A DNA stretch of 33,363 nt from Candidatus Woesearchaeota archaeon (GCA_018303405.1 JAGVYD010000021.1:1-33363); one strand, 5' to 3'. Shown: positions 6,513-15,383, counted from the stretch's first letter. The notes: generated from the letters alone by a model not told the origin. Numbers and translations are program-made.

Positions 6513-7484
6513 ATGACTCGAGAATTGCAACAGGAAACAAAGGACCTCCTTGACCGCCTCCATAGAGAGGGTGGCCACACCTTCAAGGAAATGGCACAAA
6601 GGGCAGAGATCTCAAGTACATCTGTCATGAATTATATACGTGCACGTGAAAGAGGATACAGCTCCACAACTGAATACCTTAAGGAAAAGAGAAAGAAATA
6701 CAGACGGAAACATTATCTAAGACATGAACGTTGGGAGGAAGCTATTGCAAATGCCCCGGAGGCAGGCAGAAAATTGGCAGAGATGATACACTCTTACATT
6801 ACCGAAACCGGAGAAACATTGAAAAAACTGTCATCCAACACCGGAATTCCTTATTCTTGGTTGCGCCGATACAATTATGCGCTGTCATGGCCCTCTGAAG
6901 AGCATTTAAATCTGTTAGCTTCGTATATTGAACCAGTTCGGATGTATCGGGACGGAGTGATGAGCAAAACAAATGAAAGGCCTGAGGCAGGGCAGGGAGG
7001 TGCAAGAAAGACAGAATATCTCGATGCCTCGCAGTATCGGCAATTACGTGATGCTAGGCAAGCATCAACTCTGGCAAGCAATGGTGGCAAGCCACGAATT
7101 GCGCCACTGGGCTTTGAAATTAAAAACATTGTGCAGGAAGATTCAACACTTGATTATATACTCAGTCCAGAGATTGACATGAATCGCAGCAACTCTAACA
7201 TGGACCCTGAGTTCGTGGCCGAAATCATCAAGAAGCATTTTATCATGAATTTGAGAACCCAGAAATGGCTTGTTGAGCACCTTGACCGCGAATTAACATT
7301 AGAGGATATTGTGATTGTCACGCCTTCAAGCAAGAACCCGTACAAGTATCACATCGAGGCAGCCCTGCCCCACGCTATGCAAAAGCAATTCCGCAGGTTT
7401 GTGAATGACTTGAAGCGGAAATTGGCGCCTAGCACTGTCAGTGGCCGGCCAAGGCTAGAAAGCCATAAGAATGACGCGCAATAA
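6513..7484 (+). CDS. Multi-HTH DNA-binding protein, copy 1 of a duplicated family
   Basis: 323 residues. Two helix-turn-helix-like regions are visible: GHTFKEMAQRAEISSTSVMN at about 21-40 and GETLKKLSSNTGIPYSWLRR at about 97-116. After a variable linker comes a C-terminal domain (about 195-315) with PRIAPLGFEIKNI, MDPEFVAEIIKKH, LTLEDIVIVT and a final helix FRRFVNDLKRKLA. The same C-terminal domain ends the protein at 7699-9036 (LDPELAAADLKEH, FSLEDIVTVT, FRGFYRVLKRALA), so the two are paralogs. TTTTTAAATAAT at 6483-6494 is the TATA box, about 25 bp before the ATG, so the mRNA is leaderless. It is probably a transcriptional regulator; the target is unknown but may include its own upstream element. 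I cannot name the C-terminal domain. Confidence 0.65.
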   Translation: MTRELQQETKDLLDRLHREGGHTFKEMAQRAEISSTSVMNYIRARERGYSSTTEYLKEKRKKYRRKHYLRHERWEEAIANAPEAGRKLAEMIHSYITETGETLKKLSSNTGIPYSWLRRYNYALSWPSEEHLNLLASYIEPVRMYRDGVMSKTNERPEAGQGGARKTEYLDASQYRQLRDARQASTLASNGGKPRIAPLGFEIKNIVQEDSTLDYILSPEIDMNRSNSNMDPEFVAEIIKKHFIMNLRTQKWLVEHLDRELTLEDIVIVTPSSKNPYKYHIEAALPHAMQKQFRRFVNDLKRKLAPSTVSGRPRLESHKNDAQ

Positions 7485-7490
7485 AGGAAG

Positions 7491-7512
7491 AAAAAGCCTT
7501 ATTTGGCTTTTT
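7491..7512 (+). terminator. Intrinsic-type terminator after the first HTH gene
   Basis: AAAAAGCC (7491-7498), loop TTATTT, GGCTTTTT (7505-7512): an 8-bp perfect stem ending in five T, four bases after the stop codon. The equivalent position after the second HTH gene (9043-9063) has the weaker GCCT-GTTT-AGGC version. Confidence 0.6.
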
Positions 7513-7537
7513 CCATGATTCTGCTGACAGTTGTGCC
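7499..7537 (-). pseudogene. 3-prime remnant of a DUF5679 zinc-ribbon gene
   Basis: Read on the minus strand this gives GTTVSRIMEKAK then a stop, matching the last residues GTKVSRIMGKA of the intact gene at 9054-9200. Nucleotide identity covers about 65 bases, from the HTH stop codon into this fragment. Upstream codons, including all four Cys, are missing: the sequence passes straight into element R2. This is the footprint of a tandem duplication whose junction lies near 7536. Confidence 0.65.
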
Positions 7538-7608
7538 CCTATACTTATTTTTCGTTTTAGCCGACGGACACACCGAGGACAAAGTTGTCATCATACAAAT
7601 ATAAAAAG
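7536..7608 (+). promoter_or_regulatory. Conserved upstream element R2 of the HTH gene at 7699
   Basis: Second copy of the element at 6351-6420, with GCCGACGG (7560-7567) and the inverted repeat GACAAAGTTGTC (7578-7589). The two copies agree at most positions over about 65 bases, clearly more than the proteins they precede. The actual TATA box of the downstream gene is separate (AATTTTAAAAAT, 7666-7677, about 27 bp from the ATG), so this element acts upstream of the core promoter or as an RNA. Confidence 0.55.
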
Positions 7609-7698
7609 TGGCATTATTTATGCAGCCTGGTTTTTTTTGTGAGTGCGAAGTGAAGACAATAGCTAAATTTTAAAAATGAAACCTGATGCAACAGCGAG

Positions 7699-9036
7699 AT
7701 GACACTGCGTCTGACACCACAACAACTTGCACAACTGGACAGGTATTACCTGCAGAGTTCGGGTTTTGAAAGCCTTTCCAGGGAAGCCATTATAGGTTAT
7801 GCACATAAAATGGCGATTACATCCTATGCTGTCAAGAAGCATTTCCAGAGCATTGAAAGCGGACAGCGCAAGATCCCGGATTATGTAAAGGAACAATTCC
7901 AAAAGGGAGAGCCGCTAAAATTTCCGAATAATCGCGAAACTAAACGGCTGGAGGAACTTGCGCAGGCGCCGCCGGATAATATAGCCGTTGCAAGAATCAT
8001 CGAAGGATATGCCAGGCAAAACAATATGTCACAGAGAGCTATTGCAGATTTGGCACATGTGAGTTACTCCGTGATAACACATTATACCCATGGCTCTTAT
8101 TTTCCGAGCAGTGAATCTTTGTCCAGGCTTGCAGGCCTTCCCAATTTGCCAGAGCCTGATAGGAAAGTTCTTTTGGCTTACATCAGCCAAATCCAGGCTA
8201 AAAAAGAGGCCGCGAAAAAGGGGCACCCCAAAAAAGAAAAGGAAGCATCAAAAAAAGATACTAAGAATATACCCGATGTACCTGGCCCACGAGAAGCTCA
8301 GCGCCTTGCACACATTGCCACGCTTCCAGGCGAAAACCAATGGATTGCGAATGCCATACATGGCTATATGGCCGACAATGACTTAGGCATCCATGAATTG
8401 TCCAAAAAGTCAGAGATTTCTGTTAAATACATATCCTCTATGCACTATGGCAATATGATTCCCAGCAAAAAAATAGCTTGGCGCCTGGCCAGGCTGCCAA
8501 ACTGGGATGATTCCGTCAGGGACAGGCTGCTGGATTACGCTGGTGAAATGCAAAACATAGATGCACAAGCACATCCTGAACCAGCCAATGCCAGGCAAAA
8601 GACCGGGGCACAGCAAACTTCCCTGGTTGAACGTATCTCCCGAATACCGATACTTGGTTATGATATTGAAGGCATAAAATTTGCGGGAAACACCATTGCC
8701 TATAAACTGAAGGAAGAGGCAAGTGGGGAGAATGAAGAAGGAAATCAGGGGCTTGACCCTGAGCTTGCAGCAGCAGACTTAAAGGAACACACTATCAAGG
8801 CATTGGTATCAAGCGGGTTTGCAAAGTACTATGACCCAAGCTTTTCCCTGGAGGACATTGTCACTGTAACCCTCATAGGAAAAAAGGGACACTTGTATTA
8901 TGTTGACACGGGCCTGCCGTCTAAGGCTTACAATGAATTCAGGGGATTTTACCGCGTGCTCAAGAGAGCCCTGGCAAGCCAGTCAAAAAAGGCTAATCAT
9001 GCCATTAGAAATGAAACGCGTGCCGATGCAAAATAA
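7699..9036 (+). CDS. Multi-HTH DNA-binding protein, copy 2, with three HTH regions
   Basis: 445 residues. HTH-like regions: about 27-55 (SREAIIGYAHKMAITSYAVK), about 95-150 (NNMSQRAIADLAHVSYSVIT, a good XRE-type helix pair) and about 215-275 (NDLGIHELSKKSEISVKYIS). Between the second and third lies a Lys/Glu-rich linker (about 167-190). The C-terminal domain (about 310-430) matches copy 1. Relative to copy 1 it has an extra HTH unit, so repeats have been gained or lost since duplication; each unit ends in a similar RLAxLPN/RLAGLPN phrase, showing internal duplication. The start has a TATA box 27 bp upstream and is leaderless. It is probably a regulator that recognises an extended or repeated site. 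A convergent DUF5679 gene follows 17 bases later. Confidence 0.7.
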   Translation: MTLRLTPQQLAQLDRYYLQSSGFESLSREAIIGYAHKMAITSYAVKKHFQSIESGQRKIPDYVKEQFQKGEPLKFPNNRETKRLEELAQAPPDNIAVARIIEGYARQNNMSQRAIADLAHVSYSVITHYTHGSYFPSSESLSRLAGLPNLPEPDRKVLLAYISQIQAKKEAAKKGHPKKEKEASKKDTKNIPDVPGPREAQRLAHIATLPGENQWIANAIHGYMADNDLGIHELSKKSEISVKYISSMHYGNMIPSKKIAWRLARLPNWDDSVRDRLLDYAGEMQNIDAQAHPEPANARQKTGAQQTSLVERISRIPILGYDIEGIKFAGNTIAYKLKEEASGENEEGNQGLDPELAAADLKEHTIKALVSSGFAKYYDPSFSLEDIVTVTLIGKKGHLYYVDTGLPSKAYNEFRGFYRVLKRALASQSKKANHAIRNETRADAK

Positions 9037-9053
9037 AGGAAGAAAAAGCCTGT

Positions 9054-9200
9054 TTAGGCCTTTCCCATGATTCTGCTGACCTTGGTGCCGCACTTCGGGC
9101 ACTTGCCTTGCATCATTTTCATGCCGTTCTTCGTAATTCTTTCAGTAGGGTTTTGCATCTCAACTTGTTGCTTGCACTTCATGCATCTTCCTGTTACCAT
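9054..9200 (-). CDS. DUF5679-like small zinc-ribbon protein
   Basis: 48 residues, too short for many gene finders. CMKCK near the N-terminus and CPKCG near the C-terminus make a four-Cys zinc ribbon, with the typical QNPTERITKNGMKMMQGKC between them and VSRIMGKA at the end. This matches DUF5679, a family of unknown function common in small archaeal and CPR genomes. The minus-strand GAGGTGGGACTAA before the ATG is a strong Shine-Dalgarno. CTATATATGATT (about 9265-9276, minus strand) is a likely TATA box with a leader of about 40 bases. A broken copy lies at 7499-7537. Confidence 0.8.
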   Translation of the reverse strand: MVTGRCMKCKQQVEMQNPTERITKNGMKMMQGKCPKCGTKVSRIMGKA

Positions 9201-9335
9201 TTAGTCCCACCTCGTAACTGGCTTAGGCTTACTAAACCATGATATACGCCAATTGACGTACTAATCATATATAGTTTCAGTTATCATATATATAATTTTC
9301 GCAGATTTGTATATGAAATGCCCAAAATTGGTCAT
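9201..9335. other. AT-rich divergent promoter region
   Basis: Contains two TATA-like stretches, ATCATATATAG (about 9265-9276) and ATCATATATATAATT (about 9284-9299). The first fits the DUF5679 gene. The second may be the terminator side of purM or an unused box. No reading frame is supported. Confidence 0.35.
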
Positions 9336-10367
9336 TTACCTTATCAGAACTTGCTGGCCGCCTTTTACTATTTTTCCTATTTTAGCGCATGAAAATTTGG
9401 CCTTTCTTATTGCTGCCATTGTCTTTGCTTCATCTTTCTGGTCGACTACCAGGACAAATCCAATGCCCATGTTAAATGTGCGATACATATCATCCTTTGG
9501 CACTTTTCCAAGCGTTTCAATCATATTGAACACCGGCAAAACCTTCCATGACCTTGTGTCGAGCTCTGCTGAGCATGATTTTGGCAGGACCCTTGGGATA
9601 TTTTCGACAAGGCCCCCTCCAGTGATATGCGCCATGCCTTTTATGCCAGTTCTTGCATTCATCACAGCCTGCACTGCCTTGAGGTAAGAGGGATGAATGG
9701 CCATCAGGGCTTCTTTTATGCTTTGGCCACCCAATCCAGCAGGCTTGTCGTTCAGCTGCATCTTTGCCATGTCAAAAAAAACCTTATTTGCAAGGGAATA
9801 GCCATTTGTCTGCAAGCCATTTGAAAATATGCCTATGACTGCATGGCCGGGCCTTATTTCCTTTCCAGTCACGGCATTTTTCCTGTCCAAAATGCCGACG
9901 ATAAACCCTGCAAGGTCAAAGTCGCCAGGAGAATACAATCCAGGCATTTGCGCTGTTTCTCCCCCTATAAGGCTTAAGCCGTTTGCTTTGCACGCAGCTG
10001 CAACACCTTTGACAATCTGTTCCACAACCATCGGCTCTGCCTTGCTGAATGCAAGATAATCCAAAAAGAATAATGGCTTTGCACCCATGACTAATATGTC
10101 ATTCACGCAGTGGTTTACAAGGTCCTGGCCAACTGTGTCATACATGCCGCTCATTGATGCAAGCTTAATCTTTGTGCCAACACCATCAGCACTTGAGACC
10201 AGGACAGGATCCTTCATGCCTGTCTTGCCAATAGAGTACATTGCACCAAAAGCGCCAAAATCAGCCAATACATTCTTTGAGAAAGTGCTTCGGACATGCT
10301 CGCCAATCCTCTTTTTTGCAAGGTTGTTCTTGCTTATGTCCACGCCACTGTCCTTGTAGGTGACCAT
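9336..10367 (-). CDS. purM: Phosphoribosylformylglycinamidine cyclo-ligase (AIR synthetase)
   Basis: 343 residues. It catalyses the ATP-dependent ring closure of FGAM to aminoimidazole ribotide in purine synthesis. Family features: MVTYKDSGVDISKNN at the start, FGAMYSIGK, the nucleotide/metal segment SSADGVGTKIKLA, NDILVMGAKPLFFLDY, GGETAQMPGLY, DLAGFIVGI, SNGLQTNGYSL and HITGGGLVENIPRVLP. The open frame continues upstream to 10592, but that part is antisense to a repeated element and not purM-like. The minus-strand TTTATATA box (third T at 10393) lies 26 bp before ATG 10367; ATG 10373 is two codons further. No other purine gene is nearby. Function is secure. Confidence 0.95.
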   Translation of the reverse strand: MVTYKDSGVDISKNNLAKKRIGEHVRSTFSKNVLADFGAFGAMYSIGKTGMKDPVLVSSADGVGTKIKLASMSGMYDTVGQDLVNHCVNDILVMGAKPLFFLDYLAFSKAEPMVVEQIVKGVAAACKANGLSLIGGETAQMPGLYSPGDFDLAGFIVGILDRKNAVTGKEIRPGHAVIGIFSNGLQTNGYSLANKVFFDMAKMQLNDKPAGLGGQSIKEALMAIHPSYLKAVQAVMNARTGIKGMAHITGGGLVENIPRVLPKSCSAELDTRSWKVLPVFNMIETLGKVPKDDMYRTFNMGIGFVLVVDQKDEAKTMAAIRKAKFSCAKIGKIVKGGQQVLIR

Positions 10368-10386
10368 GCTCATTTGAAACCGCCGC

Positions 10387-10399
10387 ATATATAAAAAGG
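10387..10399. promoter_or_regulatory. TATA box shared by purM and structured RNA element A
   Basis: ATATATAAAAAGG. On the minus strand it is TTTTTATATAT, 26 bp from the purM ATG. On the plus strand TATAAAAAGG starts at 10390, and 27 bp further is 10417, the first base of the outermost helix of element A. This is the same arrangement as folC and element D. Confidence 0.6.
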
Positions 10400-10403
10400 T
10401 TCT

Positions 10404-10581
10404 GACTCGGCTGGCCTTGCCCGAAAAGTGAGTTTGGGCATCAATTTTGCGAAGCCCATTCCCGGAGGGATTAAGCATTTTTCGGGGTTGCAGAGGAGAA
10501 AAATGCAATTCGAAGCTGCAAAGCTGAGCAGATGCCCAAACCGAGCCGGAAGGCGAGTTTTCGGGCAAAGCCGACTCGGCT
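10404..10581. repeat. 9-bp direct repeats GACTCGGCT bracketing element A
   Basis: GACTCGGCT occurs at 10404-10412 and at 10573-10581, enclosing 160 bases that contain element A. Element B is likewise bracketed by a different 9-bp direct repeat. Different repeats around copies of one sequence are what target-site duplication leaves. The left repeat lies between the TATA box and the RNA start, which argues for caution. Confidence 0.45.
10417..10568 (+). ncRNA. Structured RNA element, full-length copy A
   Basis: Helices: P1 TTGCCCGAAAA (10417-10427) with 10558-10568, 11 bp; P2 GTTTGGGCATC (10432-10442) with 10531-10541, 11 bp; P3 GCATTTTTC (10475-10483) with 10498-10506, closing the loop GGGGTTGCAGAGGA; P4 AGCT-GCAA-AGCT (10514-10525), a GNRA-capped hairpin; P5 GCC-GGAA-GGC (10545-10554), GNRA-capped, followed by GAGTTTTCGG. 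It is nearly identical to copy B (18638-18784, opposite strand) and shares the structure and loop with the more diverged copies C and D. The 5-prime end coincides with the start predicted from TATAAAAAGG. No open frame in it is plausible on either strand. No known RNA class recognised. Confidence 0.7.
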
Positions 10582-10602
10582 CCTATCAGCATATGTCAAG
10601 AA

Positions 10603-10890
10603 CCACCGGTCAGACGGAGTCACTTTGTTCGTCGGTTTGCTAAAGCAAACGACCGGTGGAATGTCATGTTTAGTTCCACAGACCTCGTGGTTAGTTTGGA
10701 ATGCTTCGCATTCCTAACTCCATAGAAACCTCGCGGTTTCTGGGGCACCGAAAATGCCGTGCATTTTCCAGTGTCCCAAAAATTGTTTCACAATTTTTGA
10801 GGACTTGAGCATGATCAGAATTTTCCAACCGAGTGAGAGAAAATGCAAGCAAAGCTTGCCACCAGTCACAGACTGGATGGAAAATTCTGA
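10603..10890. ncRNA. Dense array of perfect hairpins, candidate ornate RNA
   Basis: In 288 bases: CCACCGGTC (10603-10611) pairs with 10651-10659 and encloses GACGGA/TTCGTC and GTTTGC-TAAA-GCAAAC, a three-way junction; CCAC/GTGG (10676-10690); AGTT-T-GGAATGC-TTC-GCATTCC-T-AACT (10693-10719); AGAAACC-TCGC-GGTTTCT (10724-10741); GGGGCAC/GTGTCCC (10742-10777) around GAAAATGC-CGT-GCATTTTC; CAAAAATTG-TTTCA-CAATTTTTG (10777-10799); and TCAGAATTTTCCA (10815-10827) pairing over 13 bp with 10878-10890, enclosing GCAAGC-AAA-GCTTGC and CCAGTC-ACA-GACTGG, a second three-way junction. Nearly every base is in a helix or tight loop. It begins 35 bases after element A and ends 4 bases short of the rhomboid stop codon, so it could belong to a plus-strand transcript with A or to the rhomboid 3-prime UTR. 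Strand is undecided. Confidence 0.65.
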
Positions 10891-10894
10891 CATT

Positions 10895-11719
10895 CTATGG
10901 CAAGACAGCACTGATTTTGTCCTGCAGGAAGAAAAAGTAAATGCCGTAAATCACCGCAATTGATGCGATATTGATGAGCAATCCCTTTTTCAGCTTGGCC
11001 TTGTCCTGGAAATTCAGGAAGAACATGGTGGCCATGACTGAAAGAAAGCCACCAACATGCGCCAAATGGCCTATGCCATCTTCGGCCGGATTCAGGATTC
11101 CCGTTATATCTCCATAAATTGCTATCCAGCCCACAACCATGATTGGCAAAGGGACAATAAGCTCGTAAGTCAGGTAAAACGGGTCCATGAGGATGGCGAC
11201 TGAGACAAGGCCCATGAGCGCGCCTGATGCGCCCACTCCTCCCATGTTCTCGCCAAGCAGGTACAGGCTTATCAGGGAAGAAAATATATTGGAAACAACC
11301 AGGGCGCCAAAATAAACAGCGGCTGTCTTCCAGAATCCCAATGTCCTTTCCACGGCACGGCCGAATATGAAAATAGCTGCCATATTCCCGAGCAGATGGG
11401 CAAGGTTCAAGTGCAAAAAGCCAGAGGTGATAAGCGTGTGCCATTGGGAAATCTGCAATACGTCTGAAGGATAGTTGGCCAGGGATGACATCGTTGCCTC
11501 GCTGAATGTCGAGGAGTAAAAAAATGCTGCAATATTCAGCAAAATTATCATGACTGTGAATTTGGGCTCCCAGACAAACCGAAAGAAATCGGCGAATGGC
11601 TTGAACAAATCACCAACCTGCTTCTTTTTGAAAATGATCATGACCAGCGTTATGGGTGTCAGGAGGATATTCCAGATGAATTTCCAGACAAACTGGGATT
11701 CAGATTCAATTTCAGCCAT
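10895..11719 (-). CDS. Rhomboid-family intramembrane serine protease
   Basis: 274 residues. After an N-terminal amphipathic part and one extra hydrophobic segment (about 15-30) come about six membrane helices. Rhomboid hallmarks: HTLITSGFLHLNLAHLLGNM (the HxxxN of TM2), GVGASGALMGLV with the GxSG nucleophile Ser, and GIGHLAHVGGFLSVM with the catalytic His in TM6. It should cleave membrane-spanning substrates inside the bilayer. TTTATTTATT (11744-11753, minus strand) is a TATA box 24-28 bp from the ATG, so it is leaderless. A second rhomboid gene lies at 17446-18057; the two are distinct in length and N-terminus. The 3-prime end runs into the hairpin array. Activity is expected from intact catalytic residues; substrates are unknown. 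Confidence 0.9.
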   Translation of the reverse strand: MAEIESESQFVWKFIWNILLTPITLVMIIFKKKQVGDLFKPFADFFRFVWEPKFTVMIILLNIAAFFYSSTFSEATMSSLANYPSDVLQISQWHTLITSGFLHLNLAHLLGNMAAIFIFGRAVERTLGFWKTAAVYFGALVVSNIFSSLISLYLLGENMGGVGASGALMGLVSVAILMDPFYLTYELIVPLPIMVVGWIAIYGDITGILNPAEDGIGHLAHVGGFLSVMATMFFLNFQDKAKLKKGLLINIASIAVIYGIYFFFLQDKISAVLP

Positions 11720-11802
11720 TTTGGAGCACTACAGCACCATCTGAATAAATAAATTTCGATTGCCATTTAGCCAGAACGAATTTGTTACAGAAACGATATG
11801 CG

Positions 11803-12750
11803 CTAAATTGTGCTGACAAGCCGTGCAATGTGCTTGATCAGGCCGTTCATGCTCTTGACATAGCCAACTGCGTTTGCCGCTGCAAATGTTGCATTTTGGA
11901 TGAGGTACTTGTCGCATTTTGCATTTGCCTTTTTGCAGTCCTCTATAACCCTGAAAGCCAGGGCGCGGTCCTTGGTGTAGAAGCTTTTCATGACGCTGAT
12001 GTGCAGGTCATTGATCTCGCTGAAGAGCTTAACAAACTCCTTGTGGGACTTTTCATTCTTATCAGTCATCTGCCTTATGTACCTGGCTGCCCTTTTTGCC
12101 TGGTCGCCAATGCTCTCCATGTGCGAAAATGTTATCCAATAGTTCATGACATCCAGCATGCTCATGTTCATTTTTCTCGCGACCTGCGGGTCGGAGATTG
12201 CTTTGCGCAATACCCTGAATGCAAGGAACACCAGCCTGTTGACATCTGAATCCCTGGCATTGATGTTCTCGTAAAGGTCTGTCTCAATTGTTTTCACTGC
12301 ATCGCTTATCATGCTCCTGATTATCATGTCCACCCGCCTGAAGATGTTCTGGAGGTCTATCTCATCTTCATTCACGATGTCATGGGCGGTAATCCTCTTG
12401 GATGTCAAGTCCATTATCTCCAAGCCGCTCAAGTCCCGAAGAACGCTCTTGATGCTGCTGACATTTTCGCTGACATTTGAGCCAATAAGCTCAATGATAT
12501 TGAAATTCATCAGGTAGGCAGAAATTATCTCGCTCCTTATTGTGTCCAGATCCCTGTTGTCAGTCTCAATTATTGTCTTCTTGATCTCCACCCTCTTGAT
12601 TTTTTCGCTGGGCATTATCCGCAGCTCCTGCGAATCATCCTCAATAAAGACAGAATCCCCCTTCTCAAGCTTATTTTCAGTTATCCAACTCTTTGGAATG
12701 GAGATGACATAAGAATTTTTCCCGAACCTGATGATTCTTCTGGTTTCCAT
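11803..12750 (-). CDS. phoU: AbrB-PhoU phosphate-type regulator (archaeal PhoU)
   Basis: 315 residues. Residues 1-50 (RRIIRFGKNSYVISIPKSWI, KLEKGDSVFIED) form an AbrB/SpoVT DNA-binding domain. Residues 95-315 are helical with two PhoU-like three-helix repeats: IFRRVDMIIRSMISDAVKTI and later SHMESIGDQAKRAARYIRQM, with the acidic/ESIGDQA metal-type motif. This fusion is the usual archaeal PhoU, thought to regulate phosphate transport. No pst transporter genes are present here, so the phosphate link is by family only. Upstream, ATAAATATAG (minus strand, about 12804-12813) is a TATA box with a leader of some 30 bases, and the gene is divergent from a small acidic protein gene. Confidence 0.85.
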   Translation of the reverse strand: METRRIIRFGKNSYVISIPKSWITENKLEKGDSVFIEDDSQELRIMPSEKIKRVEIKKTIIETDNRDLDTIRSEIISAYLMNFNIIELIGSNVSENVSSIKSVLRDLSGLEIMDLTSKRITAHDIVNEDEIDLQNIFRRVDMIIRSMISDAVKTIETDLYENINARDSDVNRLVFLAFRVLRKAISDPQVARKMNMSMLDVMNYWITFSHMESIGDQAKRAARYIRQMTDKNEKSHKEFVKLFSEINDLHISVMKSFYTKDRALAFRVIEDCKKANAKCDKYLIQNATFAAANAVGYVKSMNGLIKHIARLVSTI

Positions 12751-12802
12751 TGCAGTGCGCCTTCCAATCCGGTTATGGAGGAGATTGAATTATTTTCGGA
12801 CA

Positions 12803-12880
12803 AATCTATATTTATCCCCCTCATCTATATAGTATATATGTTATATGGCATAGTTATATATTCATCTCTATTTAAAGTTA
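12803..12880. promoter_or_regulatory. AT-rich divergent promoter region between phoU and the acidic small protein
   Basis: Holds several TATA-like stretches: ATAAATATAG (minus strand, for phoU), TATATAGTATATATG (12826-12840), AGTTATATATTC and TCTATTTAAAG (about 12865-12876, a fit for the plus-strand gene at 12940 with a leader). TATATAGTATA is also present in the toxin-antitoxin operator at 123-133. AbrB-type proteins are encoded beside both, so this may be a regulator site. Confidence 0.45.
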
Positions 12881-12939
12881 TGCATTGGGATTGAGAAAGA
12901 CCCTGGGTTGAGAATGAATCGGCCATGGAGGTGGAACCA

Positions 12940-13089
12940 ATGAGAGGTGAGCTAATAGAAACCGGAGACGACTTTTACAAGGTCGACAACATAGAGGAAA
13001 TGGTAGAGGAAGACGAAATCTCAGCTGCCGAGGAAGGCTTTATGTTTGGCTGGCTTGAGGCCGAGAGCACGGCAGAGGAAGAAGAGTAG
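12940..13089 (+). CDS. Small acidic protein with an EISxxEEGFMxG motif
   Basis: 49 residues, 18 of them Asp or Glu. ATG at 12940 is preceded by GGAGGTGG (12927-12934), a strong Shine-Dalgarno at normal spacing, and the frame closes with TAG at 13087. The C-terminal half has DEISAAEEGFMFGWLEAE. From memory, similar EISxxEEGFMxGY endings recur in small uncharacterised archaeal proteins; this could not be checked here. It is divergent from phoU. It could be a protein-interaction or metal-binding peptide; no function is claimed. Confidence 0.7.
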   Translation: MRGELIETGDDFYKVDNIEEMVEEDEISAAEEGFMFGWLEAESTAEEEE

Positions 13090-13109
13090 CGATAAAGTGA
13101 TGCATAATT

Positions 13110-13214
13110 ATGGCAGCCCAAAATAAAAAAAAGGCAAAACTGGATTATGCTTTGGTAGCTATCCGGCTTGTATTTTTCCTAAGTATTTTATCCTATTTCT
13201 TTGGCCTATTCTGA
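13110..13214 (+). CDS. Possible 34-residue single-pass membrane protein
   Basis: ATG at 13110 opens a frame to TGA at 13212-13214. The N-terminus is basic (AAQNKKKAKL) and is followed by one hydrophobic stretch, LVFFLSILSYFFGLF, that reaches the C-terminus: a basic-in, helix-across layout typical of real tiny membrane proteins. It starts 20 bases after the acidic protein stop, so the two may share an mRNA. The ribosome site is weak (AAAGTGAT about 8 bases upstream). Confidence 0.4.
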   Translation: MAAQNKKKAKLDYALVAIRLVFFLSILSYFFGLF

Positions 13215-13281
13215 ACTTTGTCACAATCTTTTTTTCCGACGATAAAGAATGCGAAATTTGCCCCAAAAATATATGGTAAAC

Positions 13282-13362
13282 TTTATATACCTCAAGAAAT
13301 CCGATCTTATCGAGGAAATGCTTCTAACCAGGCTGGATTTTCGGGATAAATTGGCAAGTTAG
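13282..13362 (+). promoter_or_regulatory. gyrB promoter and leader with a 14-codon upstream ORF
   Basis: CTTTATATAC (13281-13290) is the TATA box; 27 bp from its third T gives a start near 13311. The leader to the gyrB ATG is then about 78 bases, long for this window. Within it ATG at 13318, 7 bases from the predicted 5-prime end, opens MLLTRLDFRDKLAS with TAG at 13360-13362. The gyrB ATG itself has no close ribosome site, so the leader ORF could affect its translation. Confidence 0.4.
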
Positions 13363-13385
13363 GGTGGTTGGGCAAGGCAATTTAA

Positions 13386-15383
<1,998 letters not shown>

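Noticed and set aside
10368-10592. Open frame extending purM upstream by about 75 residues
   Set aside because: It is antisense to structured element A and unlike PurM; the TATA box position fits the start at 10367.
10404-10890. CRISPR array as explanation of the repeats at 10404-10890
   Set aside because: The hairpins differ in sequence from one another and there are no regular spacers or cas genes.
10714-10911. Minus-strand 65-residue open frame in the hairpin array
   Set aside because: It consists almost entirely of inverted-repeat sequence and overlaps the end of the rhomboid gene in another frame.
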